DNA of 55,095 bases from IMG/VR virus record IMGVR_UViG_3300009149_008416, positions 1-55,095 of that record; one strand, given 5' to 3'. The notes beneath the pieces were generated by a model, which was not told the origin of the DNA, did not search any database, and saw only the letters and a list, made by a program, of their open reading frames with translations. Within the stretch, counting starts at the first letter, position 1. The number at the start of each line of letters is the position of its first letter. A program made the position numbers and the translations under genes. The stretch is from a virus. Positions 8,820-17,207 of this stretch are shown piece by piece.

Positions 8820-9278
8820 ATGGACATTGAGAAAGAAATAATATCTTTAGAAAATAAAAATCAACGCTTAGAAAATAAGTGTGAAAATATTTTCGATCAA
8901 TTAACTGAGTTGAGAACTGTCATCCAAGAAATATATAGTGACTCATCAAAGAGTGAACGATTTTTATGCCAGGAAATGCTTAAAATTTCAAAAAGATTGG
9001 AAGACATGGCAAAATCAATCAATTCTTCAAATACAACGCATCTTAATTTTTCTCCACATGTAAATCCTAAAATAACTCAATCTCCTACTATTATTTCAGA
9101 CAATTCAGAAAAAATTCCTTCTGTTGAAGATAGTAATAAAAAAGATTTTTTTAAATTTGATTTGAAAAAAATAGTGACCATAGGAGTATCTGCTATTGTT
9201 GGTTTTATTGTTATTGTAGGTCTTGTTTCTATGTTTGTTTTTAAGTTAATTGATATTTTTGGTTCACTGCTTAATTAG
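8820..9278 (+). CDS. Coiled-coil protein with a C-terminal membrane anchor
   Basis: A 152-residue protein. Residues 1-70 are a probable coiled coil (ENKNQRLENKCENIFDQLTE and following heptads). Residues 70-115 form a Ser/Asn/Pro-rich linker. Near the C-terminus a hydrophobic helix (VTIGVSAIVGFIVIVGLVSM and onward, about residues 121-145) is long enough to span a membrane, preceded by lysines, so the bulk should stay cytoplasmic. Tail-anchored coiled coils of this kind could be signalling partners, lysis accessory proteins or nucleus/membrane tethers. The neighbouring receiver gene, 11 bases downstream, makes a signalling link tempting but unproven. It ends with TAG; in-frame reading beyond would stop at a TGA overlapping the next ATG. 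Confidence 0.65.
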   Translation: MDIEKEIISLENKNQRLENKCENIFDQLTELRTVIQEIYSDSSKSERFLCQEMLKISKRLEDMAKSINSSNTTHLNFSPHVNPKITQSPTIISDNSEKIPSVEDSNKKDFFKFDLKKIVTIGVSAIVGFIVIVGLVSMFVFKLIDIFGSLLN

Positions 9279-9289
9279 AGGGATTTTCG

Positions 9290-9715
9290 ATGAAGACTCT
9301 TATTGTAGATGATAATATTAATGTTATTGAATGTTATAAAAGACATATTAATCAAAATTACAATTATTTAGTTGATTTTGTTGCAAATCCTTTTGACGCC
9401 ATTTCACTAATAAAAAATAACTACTATACAAGAATTGTTACAGAAATATTTTTTAAAAATTGTACAACAAATGGCTTAGAAATAATTAAAATAGCAAAAA
9501 AACAAGACATTAAAGAAAGAATAATACTGACATCAATAAGCCATCCAATAATAATAAAAAATACTGGAGCAATTCTATTATTAAGAAAACCAATAACAAA
9601 AAATAAAATTATAAGTCTTATATCAGAGGAAATGAATGATTTTTTAAAAATATTTGAAAATAAAGAAATTTCTAAAACAGAAAATTTTTCATTATTTCAT
9701 TCGATAACTATGTAA
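9290..9715 (+). CDS. CheY-like receiver domain with Glu at the phospho-acceptor position
   Basis: A 141-residue stand-alone receiver domain. LIVDDN at residues 4-9 gives the acidic metal-binding pair. IVTEIFF (residues 49-55) is the third strand, where receivers carry the phosphorylated Asp; here that position is Glu 52. ILTSIS gives the switch Thr 81 and LLLRKPI gives the conserved Lys 100-Pro 101. Spacings match CheY. A Glu there cannot be phosphorylated normally and often mimics the active state, so the domain may be constitutively on or act as a decoy for host signalling. No output domain follows; the last 35 residues are charged and Ser-rich. It converges on the sialidase-like gene with an 8-base overlap. 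Confidence 0.75.
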   Translation: MKTLIVDDNINVIECYKRHINQNYNYLVDFVANPFDAISLIKNNYYTRIVTEIFFKNCTTNGLEIIKIAKKQDIKERIILTSISHPIIIKNTGAILLLRKPITKNKIISLISEEMNDFLKIFENKEISKTENFSLFHSITM

Positions 9716-10688
9716 TATCTTTAAGATCATTGGATGTTATATATTTTCTAGTTAAAACCTTATTATATTTTGTAGCAACTGTAGCCACACATATTGAACT
9801 TCCATAATTAATTCCTTTTTCATAGGACGTATACACAACGACCAATTGATTCTTTTTATTAAAACAACAATTGGGATATGATGCTTTTATGGAATCATTC
9901 AATACAGTTAGTGGTTTAACTCCCATAATTCCATTTTTTTGTTCAAGCATACCGAGAGTAAGATTTTTTCTATTTTTTTCAGCATTATAAACTATTAACG
10001 GGTTGCCATTATTATCATTTAATGTCGATATTGATTCATTATGGTTTGGAATGGAACTTATTTTTGTTTCTCCAAATACGAATGTTTTTTGTGCTGTACT
10101 AAAAATTATTTCAGAAAATGGGCAGCAACATTCTTCTGGATAATAGATCAAATTCTTTTTAAAATTTCTGAAAAAAACAAAAAATTTATCATTAAATTTA
10201 ACTACTGATGGTTGAATTACAGGAAAATCATTCATGCACATATATCGCTCCATCAATTGCCCTTTTCCAAAATGAAAAATCATGCCTCTGCTTATGCTCT
10301 CATCATAACACGACAGAAGCAGAGAATCTTTATTAAAATAATATGGATTAGTTCTAGGACAACAGTAAGTACTAAGAACATATTTGTCATTTTTTTCTGA
10401 AATTAAATCTTGAACACATGTATATGTCGTTCTCCAAAGATCAAAAACATTATTATTCATTGGTCTTGTAAACATACTATAACAACAATATAAATTATTA
10501 TTATAAACCATCAAAACAGGATTGCCACTGCCTATTGGCATTTGTTTAAAAAATTTTAGTTTACTTTTCTCTTTTTTGAATATAAGAACTCTCTGCTTGA
10601 CACATTCTTGCTCGCCAGCATAAAATGCAACATAGAATTCACCCTTATAATAAGTACATGATGGACTATGTAGAGCTATTAATGACAT
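9708..10688 (-). CDS. Sialidase-like (BNR-type) beta-propeller protein
   Basis: A 326-residue protein built from repeated blades with alternating strand patterns: HSPSCTYYKGEFYVAFYAG, NPVLMVYNNNLYCCYSMF, NPYYFNKDSLLLSCYDE, QPSVVKFNDKFFVFFRNF. The segment IPNHNESISTLNDNNGNPLI followed by VYN matches the sialidase-type NPxSGxD...LxDGxxLLxYN pattern, and SYPNCCFNKKNQLVVVYTSY matches the next blade. Propellers of this group cleave or bind surface sugars, so a role on host glycans is inferred. No signal peptide or virion-anchor domain is visible. Cys content is high (a CCCP run near residue 188). It starts at a TAATG overlap with the upstream gene and ends in TAG. Confidence 0.55.
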   Translation of the reverse strand: MSLIALHSPSCTYYKGEFYVAFYAGEQECVKQRVLIFKKEKSKLKFFKQMPIGSGNPVLMVYNNNLYCCYSMFTRPMNNNVFDLWRTTYTCVQDLISEKNDKYVLSTYCCPRTNPYYFNKDSLLLSCYDESISRGMIFHFGKGQLMERYMCMNDFPVIQPSVVKFNDKFFVFFRNFKKNLIYYPEECCCPFSEIIFSTAQKTFVFGETKISSIPNHNESISTLNDNNGNPLIVYNAEKNRKNLTLGMLEQKNGIMGVKPLTVLNDSIKASYPNCCFNKKNQLVVVYTSYEKGINYGSSICVATVATKYNKVLTRKYITSNDLKDIT

Positions 10689-10996
10689 TATAGTGTTATT
10701 CCAGTTTCATTATTTATTAAATCTTCAAATTCTTCAGCCTCTTCAATTCTTAATTTTCTTGCATTATCTTCATAATTTCCTGATTCTGCTTCTCCAATAT
10801 ATTCATTTATAGCATCGAGAGTATTATAAATTTCTGTTTCTTCAAGAAAAATAACCATATCTGATTCCTGTGATAAACATGTTTTTTCTATTCTTTCTAT
10901 TAAATTTTTATATACAGGATCATATGATCTGCCATCAACAAAATTAAGCATAGAAATAAAAAAATCATATTCTGCTTGTCTTAGAACAATTTTCAT
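10688..10996 (-). CDS. Small acidic hypothetical protein
   Basis: A 102-residue acidic, mostly helical protein, not recognised. AAAGGAG about 7 bases before the ATG supports the start. Its TAA overlaps the ATG of the sialidase-like gene (TAATG), so translation of the two is probably coupled. GGTATAATAA lies some 34 bases upstream of the start. It has no Cys, membrane segment or known motif. Confidence 0.65.
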   Translation of the reverse strand: MKIVLRQAEYDFFISMLNFVDGRSYDPVYKNLIERIEKTCLSQESDMVIFLEETEIYNTLDAINEYIGEAESGNYEDNARKLRIEEAEEFEDLINNETGITL

Positions 10997-11029
10997 TTTG
11001 AAACTCCTTTAATTTTTGTATTAACAATT

Positions 11030-11039
11030 TTATTATACC
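11030..11039 (-). promoter_or_regulatory. GGTATAATAA motif, possible -10 element
   Basis: The complement reads GGTATAATAA, 34 bases ahead of the start of the 10688-10996 gene and immediately after the 3' end of the gene at 11039-11617. It is identical to the copy at 8744-8753. No clear -35 box is seen. Confidence 0.35.
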
Positions 11040-11617
11040 TAAATTTTAATAATTCCAGTCCCATTACCATTATCAAGTATTACTTTTTTCTTTCCATTAG
11101 AAATTTTTTCAAAATATTTAATACTATGTTCACTTTTTTTCAGATTATGATAATAAATATCAATATTTTCAGAAAAATAAAAATCATAAGTATCAAAAAT
11201 GGAATCCATATATTCGTCATTTACCATATATTCAATGACAAAAAGTCCAATCTCATCTTCAAGAAACAATTTTCTTGCTACTTTTAAAATGTCATTAGCA
11301 AACGCATCTCCTTGAAAATGTTCTACAAAGCCATCATTTCTTTCTGATAGGGCGGAGAATATTCTCTTTTTTTCGTAAAACTCTTTTTCGCCTTGTTTAA
11401 ATTTATTGAGAACGTCTATGGAAAGAATTTTTTTAGTTCTGTCTTTAAGTTCTGAGGTAATGCCAAAAAGTAGGCTATAGTTTCCATTTCCTATTTCTAG
11501 GATGTTTATTTTATTTTGATATTTTAAATACATAAGTGAATATATAAATTCCCATTTATTTCCATGGAATTCAATATCTTGCAATCTATATTTATCAATA
11601 TTTATTGTGTTTTTCAT
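11039..11617 (-). CDS. Class I methyltransferase-like protein
   Basis: A 192-residue protein. The segment ILEIGNGNYSLLFGITSEL (about residues 36-54) fits the first strand and Gly-rich SAM loop of class I methyltransferases, and KILSIDV some 20 residues later fits the acidic end of strand two that binds the ribose. GLFVIEYMVNDEY could be the strand-four region, though the usual catalytic tetrad is not obvious. The substrate is unknown. An in-frame ATG exists 36 bases upstream, but the chosen ATG at 11617 has AAAGG just ahead and GTATAATAA upstream. It ends in TAG followed one codon later by TAA. Confidence 0.5.
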   Translation of the reverse strand: MKNTINIDKYRLQDIEFHGNKWEFIYSLMYLKYQNKINILEIGNGNYSLLFGITSELKDRTKKILSIDVLNKFKQGEKEFYEKKRIFSALSERNDGFVEHFQGDAFANDILKVARKLFLEDEIGLFVIEYMVNDEYMDSIFDTYDFYFSENIDIYYHNLKKSEHSIKYFEKISNGKKKVILDNGNGTGIIKI

Positions 11618-11621
11618 GCCT

Positions 11622-11631
11622 TTATTATACG
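11622..11631 (-). promoter_or_regulatory. CGTATAATAA motif, possible -10 element
   Basis: The complement reads CGTATAATAAAGGC and runs almost directly into the ATG at 11617. As a -10 box it would give a nearly leaderless transcript; alternatively TAAAGG simply serves as ribosome binding site. It is the third copy of this motif upstream of minus-strand genes in 8-12 kb. Confidence 0.3.
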
Positions 11632-11712
11632 TTGCGCATATGATAAAAATCATTTTATGCTTAAATAAAGGAAATTCTTTATTATTTTCAAATATTTAAT
11701 TAGGAGACAAAT

Positions 11713-11970
11713 ATGAGTGAACTTGTTGATAAAATTTTTTCTATATGTAAAAACCACAAAAACATGCTTAATGATGAAAATGAAATTGCCATAAAAGCAA
11801 TGATAAATACTGTTGTTAGTAAAAAAGAACACGAGCCGACAAAAGAAGACATCATGAAAGTTTTTCTTGGCCATGTAAATTTGTCAGAAGTATCAGCAAA
11901 AAACATTGATTGTATTGTTGAAAATATTAGAGCAATGATTTCTAAATGGGAAAAATATAAAAATTCATGA
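11713..11970 (+). CDS. Small hypothetical protein opening the late operon
   Basis: An 85-residue, helical, charged protein, not recognised. TAGGAGACAAAT precedes the ATG, a solid ribosome binding site. It ends with TGA in an ATGA overlap with the next gene, so translation is coupled. It is the first gene of the continuous plus-strand run leading to the terminase. Position and size would suit a small packaging or regulatory protein, but no helix-turn-helix is evident and no function is claimed. Confidence 0.7.
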   Translation: MSELVDKIFSICKNHKNMLNDENEIAIKAMINTVVSKKEHEPTKEDIMKVFLGHVNLSEVSAKNIDCIVENIRAMISKWEKYKNS

Positions 11971-12542
11971 ATCTTTTGGATGGACATATTATATATCCAA
12001 AGCTTACGGTGGCTGAATTTATGACAGAGACAGCCACGTGGTCAATTGGACTTCATGGAGTTATTTGTGATGATGCTGGTAGCGCTCACGATGATTTGGC
12101 CGTCAATCTCATAAATTATAACGCGCTATTAAGTAGAGATCTTTCTGTTTATGATTATGATTCTGATGAAATGATATATTATAGGACAGAACGAGAGCGT
12201 TTTTTATTTCATTTTGATCGTATACATAGAATACAATGGAGATATAGGGCCGTTCTTCATGGTCTTAGTGCCTATCCTGCAATTAATTCTCAAGATGCAC
12301 TTAATGCTAGTTATTTAAAAATAAAACATTTAGCTGATTCTTCGTATGCAGTTTTATTTCTAACTTTGCCTTCTTATATTAACGGTGTTGACAAAATTTG
12401 TTCACAAATTGTAATAGATTACACATATTCGAGTGGAAAACATGGCGCAGAACGCAGCATAAAGAATTATGATATGAAAAGGACTTCTAACGTATATTAT
12501 GTATATGACCAAGAAGAAAATTTTTTCTATAGATTGTCATAA
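11967..12542 (+). CDS. Hypothetical protein upstream of terminase
   Basis: A 191-residue protein beginning at an ATGA overlap with the preceding gene. It is rich in aromatic residues and His, with a central helical part (YRTERERFLFHFDRIHRIQW) and a C-terminal beta-rich part ending in YYVYDQEENFFYRLS. No known family is recognised. Its place two genes before the large terminase makes a packaging accessory role possible, but the usual features of a small terminase subunit (N-terminal helix-turn-helix, central coiled coil) are not seen. Confidence 0.7.
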   Translation: MNLLDGHIIYPKLTVAEFMTETATWSIGLHGVICDDAGSAHDDLAVNLINYNALLSRDLSVYDYDSDEMIYYRTERERFLFHFDRIHRIQWRYRAVLHGLSAYPAINSQDALNASYLKIKHLADSSYAVLFLTLPSYINGVDKICSQIVIDYTYSSGKHGAERSIKNYDMKRTSNVYYVYDQEENFFYRLS

Positions 12543-12552
12543 GGAGATAAAA

Positions 12553-12744
12553 ATGTCAGAAGGACTAGATGTTAAACATATTCAAACGAGATCTTATAGA
12601 TTTTCTGGTTATAAATTAAAAAGAGATGAAAACAATAATATTATAGTTAGCGATCATAGAATTTATCAGCCTGAATATTGGAAAACTAGGGCAATATCAC
12701 TTCCTGAAGGAACTCAGCCTTATGAATCGATTGGGAGTAAATAA
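12553..12744 (+). CDS. Small hypothetical protein (63 aa) preceding terminase
   Basis: The start is set at ATG 12553, eight bases after the AAGGAGAT at 12541-12548; an in-frame ATG 54 bases earlier would overlap the upstream gene and has no ribosome binding site. The 63-residue protein is basic and aromatic (SYRFSGYKLKRDENNN; IYQPEYWKTRA) and ends at a TAA that overlaps the terminase ATG. Not recognised; coupling to the terminase suggests a related role. Confidence 0.7.
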   Translation: MSEGLDVKHIQTRSYRFSGYKLKRDENNNIIVSDHRIYQPEYWKTRAISLPEGTQPYESIGSK

Positions 12745-14585
12745 TGGCAAAGCAACAATCAAAAGAGAATGTTTTTGATTTTACAGACTTTGAAAGTGTA
12801 ATCAATAGAATTAAAGAAGAAACTGGAGTAAAAGGCGCTGATTCTTCTGGGAAAAAACAAAAAGTCGTAGATATAATTACCTTTTGTGAAGATGATAATT
12901 ATCTTGGTTTTCTTAGTACGCAGCCTCCAATTATTTTAACATTGGTACAAAGAATTATTCTTAAATGTTTTTACGCAGGAAGTGAAGCAAATGAAAATTT
13001 ACATCTATCAAAATCTGAAGAAGAATGGTTAGAAAATTGGGCCGAAAATAAAGATAAACAAAAGCAAGATATTATTCGAAATGTATTACAGAAGCACCAT
13101 GATAAAATAAGAATATATGAACTAATTTTGGTGCTTGGTAGGAGAAGTGGCAAGACGCTATTAGCCTCTATTATAGCAACTTATGAAGCCTATAAATGTC
13201 TTGAATTATACAATCCTCAAGAATATTACGGATTAGCGCCTAATAACCCTATTTTTATACTCAATATAGCAACAGCAGCTCCTCAGGCCAAACATCTATA
13301 CAATGAGATACGTTCAAGAATTAGAAATGGACATTATTTTAGGGACAAACTTAATCAAGAATCAAGTAGTGAAGAATATACATATTTATTAACACAATAC
13401 GATAAAGATACTAATGAAAGTCTAATTAAACGCGGTCGTCACAAAGAACTTATTAAAGGAAGCATTATTATTCAATGTGGACATAGTAACTCGAATTCTT
13501 TGATGGGTAGTGGTATTATTTGTTTAATTTTTGACGAGTTGGCATATTTTAATGAAGGAGCAGGAAAATCTGGTGGACAAAAAGTTTATGGAGACCTAAT
13601 TCCTGCTACAAAGGCTTTTAGACATCCAGACGGAACTCCAGCCGCAAGAGTCGTAGAAATTAGCGCCCCTGCCGGAAAATCAGGCGTTTTTTATTCTAAC
13701 TTTAAAGTTAGTTTGGAGCCAGAAGGACAGAACATGATGTCATTCCAATTTCCGACATGGGAATGTAGTCCCAACATTAAATGTAAAGAAGATTTATCAG
13801 CAGAATTCAAAAAAAATGAAGCAGAAGCTATGATAAGATATGGTGCTGAGTTTAGTGCTACAATGGCTAGTGTATTTTTCCCTCCTGAAAATATTGATGA
13901 TTGTGTTGAACATAATAGTTTTTGTAAAGAAAGAGGAACGCCATATTTTAAATATTATATGCATGTTGATCCAGCATTGACAAACCATAATTATGCGTTA
14001 GTAATATTACATCAAGAAATTTTTCTTGACAAAGAATCTCATGAAAGAAAACGAAGAATAGTAATAGATCATATAAAAAAATGGACACCTAGTCCTGGAA
14101 GAGAAATTAGAATTACTGATGTTGAAAATTACATAATAAAACTATGTTCAAAATTTAATATCGGCTCCATTACTTTTGATGATTGGAATAGCGCTAGTAC
14201 AATACAAAAGTTTAGAAAAAAAGGACTCCCTGTAAAAAGAACTCCATATAGAAGCTCATATAAACAATTAATATACGGTGAACTAAGGGATTTGGTAATT
14301 GAAAAAAGGCTTAAAATAATTCCTGACGAACTACTTATTGGTGAGTTAAAAAGTTTACAATATCGTCTTATTGGAAATGGATTTAAAGTAATGCCAGATC
14401 CAGAAAGCGAATATCCGACTGATGATTATGTTGATTGCATTGCGGGTGCAGCACATATGGCTCTATCTTCTAATCTTTTTGATTTACCAAAGACAACAGT
14501 TATTAGAACGAATGTTGGGCTAGGAGGAATGATTCCATCTTTGTTTAGCAGCAAGCCGCTTGTCGGCTATAGGAGTGACAACTAA
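12744..14585 (+). CDS. terL: Terminase large subunit (packaging ATPase and nuclease)
   Basis: The 613-residue motor protein that cuts concatemeric DNA and pumps it into the prohead. The N-terminal ATPase has Walker A LGRRSGKT near residue 131, Walker B ICLIFDELAYF near residue 258 with its catalytic Glu, and a coupling-type region around EISAPAGKSGVF. The C-terminal RNase H-like nuclease shows its acidic residues in MHVDPALTNHN (about 405), ITFDDWNS (about 477) and DDYVDCIAGA (about 559). Length and order are typical. GGGAG precedes the start, which overlaps the TAA of the previous gene. No intein is present here, although inteins often sit in terminase genes. Confidence 0.95.
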   Translation: MAKQQSKENVFDFTDFESVINRIKEETGVKGADSSGKKQKVVDIITFCEDDNYLGFLSTQPPIILTLVQRIILKCFYAGSEANENLHLSKSEEEWLENWAENKDKQKQDIIRNVLQKHHDKIRIYELILVLGRRSGKTLLASIIATYEAYKCLELYNPQEYYGLAPNNPIFILNIATAAPQAKHLYNEIRSRIRNGHYFRDKLNQESSSEEYTYLLTQYDKDTNESLIKRGRHKELIKGSIIIQCGHSNSNSLMGSGIICLIFDELAYFNEGAGKSGGQKVYGDLIPATKAFRHPDGTPAARVVEISAPAGKSGVFYSNFKVSLEPEGQNMMSFQFPTWECSPNIKCKEDLSAEFKKNEAEAMIRYGAEFSATMASVFFPPENIDDCVEHNSFCKERGTPYFKYYMHVDPALTNHNYALVILHQEIFLDKESHERKRRIVIDHIKKWTPSPGREIRITDVENYIIKLCSKFNIGSITFDDWNSASTIQKFRKKGLPVKRTPYRSSYKQLIYGELRDLVIEKRLKIIPDELLIGELKSLQYRLIGNGFKVMPDPESEYPTDDYVDCIAGAAHMALSSNLFDLPKTTVIRTNVGLGGMIPSLFSSKPLVGYRSDN

Positions 14586-14977
14586 TGAATTGGTATAAAA
14601 TTAGAAAAAGTGCAGAATCTATAGCTGATTTAGCTTATAATGAATGGAAAAATTCATCTTTTGATGCTAATGTTGGTACTATAATTCATAGAATTTATCA
14701 AATTGGAGTATCAAAAGATGCTAAACGAGATGAATTAGATGAGCGTATTGAACAGGTGGTGAAAGAACTTATCAATGAAGATGGAGAATTACAAATGTGG
14801 CATAAAGTTATAAAAGATAGAAAATATTATGGAAAAATTAAACATTCAGTTAAAAAACAATACAAAAAAAAGATAAACGAAATTGAAAAGAGTAAACGCG
14901 GGCCATTGCCTATAAATACTCCACAAACTCCATCTGCGCCTCCTGGTGGTGGAGGCGGAGGCGGTATGTTAATGTAA
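14585..14977 (+). CDS. Hypothetical protein with poly-Gly tail, after terminase
   Basis: A 130-residue basic helical protein that starts at a TAATG overlap with terL and has GGAG 14 bases ahead. It begins MNWYKIRKSAES, like the 955 gene. Residues 20-115 are charged and helical; the last 25 are Pro/Ala-rich and end in a seven-Gly run before MLM. Not recognised. Its place suggests a virion or head-vertex component. Confidence 0.7.
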   Translation: MNWYKIRKSAESIADLAYNEWKNSSFDANVGTIIHRIYQIGVSKDAKRDELDERIEQVVKELINEDGELQMWHKVIKDRKYYGKIKHSVKKQYKKKINEIEKSKRGPLPINTPQTPSAPPGGGGGGGMLM

Positions 14978-15041
14978 AAAAAGGGTTTTTTATATTTTTC
15001 TAAGAATTTGTAAAGATAAATCAAGCATAAGGAGTCATATA

Positions 15042-15572
15042 ATGGGATTCAATCTAAAAAAAGCTAAAGTAGAATATAGTCATACTGATGCTCTACTCGA
15101 TGAAAAGAGAAAGCAAAGAGGACATGAATCTCCTGACGGAGGAAATTACGAAAAGAATTTATTTAAGAATCACAAAGATAAAGATGAAACGGATTTGTGG
15201 GAAAAATCACTTAAGAAACATCATAAAGAAGAAAGTGATTCTCCTCGCACGACCGAAGCAAGGCTAGAAGATGGTGATAAAAGAGATGATCGAACGCATA
15301 AAACAAACACTCTTCCGATTAATGAGCTTGCCGAAGAGGCACAGAGAGCAAGATTAAAGGACAGGGGAGAAAAGACTACTGACGAAACTCACTTCCAACA
15401 ATATAAAAAAGAAAATCTTGATCTTAGTAAAGCAAATTTTGCAAGATTGGATGGAATCAATAGACAAATTGATAAATTGTGGATGGCTTCTTCATGGAGT
15501 AGACTTACTAGTGCTGAAAAGAAAAAGGTACGTACTCTCGTAGAAGAAAGAGACAACATTGTAAGGTCATAA
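15042..15572 (+). CDS. Highly charged hypothetical protein
   Basis: A 176-residue, very hydrophilic protein with AAGGAG before its ATG. Residues 10-120 are rich in Lys, Asp, Glu, His and Arg and look disordered; the C-terminal 50 residues are helical (FARLDGINRQIDKLWMASSW and onward). No family is recognised. The composition is typical of phage head-internal or scaffold-associated proteins, but that is only inference from context in the late operon. Confidence 0.7.
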   Translation: MGFNLKKAKVEYSHTDALLDEKRKQRGHESPDGGNYEKNLFKNHKDKDETDLWEKSLKKHHKEESDSPRTTEARLEDGDKRDDRTHKTNTLPINELAEEAQRARLKDRGEKTTDETHFQQYKKENLDLSKANFARLDGINRQIDKLWMASSWSRLTSAEKKKVRTLVEERDNIVRS

Positions 15573-15573
15573 T

Positions 15574-16425
15574 ATGATCGTTGGAACACTGAAAAATTAT
15601 ATTCTTCAGGAAGAATCCGTCGAAGGATATAAAATTAGAGTAATGCGTCTTGATTCTTCAGATTTTGTAGAACTGGAGATTAAAAAAGATGACGCCGTTG
15701 TTGTGCGTAAAAGAATGGATAATTTAGAAAAAGCTAAACAATTTATAAAAAATTTAAAAAATAAATTTAAAAAAAATCCATCTAACAAAAAATTTAATTT
15801 AAAAAATAATAAAGAAGCAAGAATAAATAGTGACAATCCTAAAGCATTTGCACCTGGCAGTCCCAGTGAACAGCCATTTATGGGAGATGGACCAGGAGGT
15901 TTATTGAATCACATAAAAGTACTAAAAGATAAAAAGAAAAATCCATATAACAGAAGAAATAAACGAACAAGAGGCAGAGAAAAATGGGATGAAACGAGTG
16001 GTCGAGAAAAGAATGACCAATTCCAACTTTCAAGATGGGGGCCTGAAAATGGTCCTAGTAGAGATAGCGGCCCAGACAGAGATGGATTTGAACGCGCTCT
16101 TGAGAAAGAGCGTGAAGGGCATAGACCAGCTCTTCCAAAAGGAGAAGATTCGATAGATTTAATGGAAAATCCGGATAATTATAATCCTATTTATGATTCT
16201 GGTTATCCAGGAGATAGAATTACAGAACAAGATGTTAATCAAAAAACTAAACATAGAGAGATAAAACAAAGACAAAAACAATTACAAGATATTGATGAAA
16301 AAGATATGTATATGGTTGTTTATAGAGATAGTGGAGAAAAAAGAAAATTAGTTGACTTGACGTTTCAAGATGCTACTGAAAAATTAAGAAAGCATCCTGG
16401 AGCTAAAATTGTAAAACAGATATAA
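15574..16425 (+). CDS. Hypothetical protein, charged and Gly/Pro/Arg-rich
   Basis: A 283-residue protein starting two bases after the previous stop, with AAGG nearby. Residues 1-65 look folded (MIVGTLKNYILQEE, beta-rich, then a basic helix). Residues 80-230 are low-complexity, rich in Gly, Pro, Arg and Asp (GPGGL, RGREKW, GPSRDSGPDRDG). The C-terminal 50 residues resemble a small alpha/beta unit (MYMVVYRDSGEKRKLVDLTF). Similar beta-hairpin segments at the two ends hint at a duplicated module. No function is assigned. Confidence 0.7.
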   Translation: MIVGTLKNYILQEESVEGYKIRVMRLDSSDFVELEIKKDDAVVVRKRMDNLEKAKQFIKNLKNKFKKNPSNKKFNLKNNKEARINSDNPKAFAPGSPSEQPFMGDGPGGLLNHIKVLKDKKKNPYNRRNKRTRGREKWDETSGREKNDQFQLSRWGPENGPSRDSGPDRDGFERALEKEREGHRPALPKGEDSIDLMENPDNYNPIYDSGYPGDRITEQDVNQKTKHREIKQRQKQLQDIDEKDMYMVVYRDSGEKRKLVDLTFQDATEKLRKHPGAKIVKQI

Positions 16426-16436
16426 GGAGATGACAA

Positions 16437-17207
16437 ATGATTAAAATGAAATGTAAAATTGATGGTAAGAGAACTGTTGTGTTGGATTCGTGTGGTATAT
16501 CTAAAATAAAAGATGGGGATATATTTAGCATTAAAAATGAAGACGTTATTCAACCAGAAATACAATTTCTTATTTCAAAAAATATATTAACAGTAATTGA
16601 AGAAATCAAAGATCCGCTTGTCATAGAAACAAAAGATTATATTAGACCAAGCTTTGTGGTTTTTAAATGCAATCTTTCTGAAAAAAGAAAGCTAACACTA
16701 GATAGTATCAAAGGCACAGTACAAGGAGGACAGAAAATAGAGATAAAAACTGCTGACATTACCAATGAAGATATTGCATATGCAATTAGAAATAATTATA
16801 TAAAAGCCATCCAGGATACTACTGAAATCGCAGAAAAAAATGAGATTAAACCAATTATAGAAGCTAAAGTTGATTCAACTGCAACAATTTCTAAAGAAAC
16901 TGCTTCAGATATATTAAAAGAAGCAGAAAAAATTGTTGAAGATGTATCTATAGAAGAAGTAACAGAAAAAGTAGAAAAAGAAGACGTGCCTAAATTTAGA
17001 GTTAATGAAAATGTAGATAATGTTTTAAAAGAATTAGGTGAAGAAATTGTAAAATTAAATACTACAAGACCTAAAAAAACAGAATCAAACAAAGAAACAT
17101 CTACAAAAAAGACAAGCACAAGAAAGAAAACAACTAAAAGAAAAAGCACTGTGAAAAAGAACAATGTGGAAACAGCAAGTAAGGAAATAATTGATGCAAC
17201 TACTTAA
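16437..17207 (+). CDS. Hypothetical protein with histone H1-like Lys/Thr tail
   Basis: A 256-residue protein with AAGGAGATGACAA before the ATG. The N-terminal 110 residues contain two similar beta-rich units: KCKIDGKRTVVLDSCGISKI and FKCNLSEKRKLTLDSIKGTV align, suggesting an internal duplication. A long acidic helical part follows (about 115-205). The C-terminal 45 residues are Lys/Thr/Ser-rich (KKTSTRKKTTKRKSTVKK), like histone H1 or bacterial HU-extension tails, so DNA or polyanion binding is likely. It overlaps the start of the next gene by 14 bases. Confidence 0.7.
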   Translation: MIKMKCKIDGKRTVVLDSCGISKIKDGDIFSIKNEDVIQPEIQFLISKNILTVIEEIKDPLVIETKDYIRPSFVVFKCNLSEKRKLTLDSIKGTVQGGQKIEIKTADITNEDIAYAIRNNYIKAIQDTTEIAEKNEIKPIIEAKVDSTATISKETASDILKEAEKIVEDVSIEEVTEKVEKEDVPKFRVNENVDNVLKELGEEIVKLNTTRPKKTESNKETSTKKTSTRKKTTKRKSTVKKNNVETASKEIIDATT

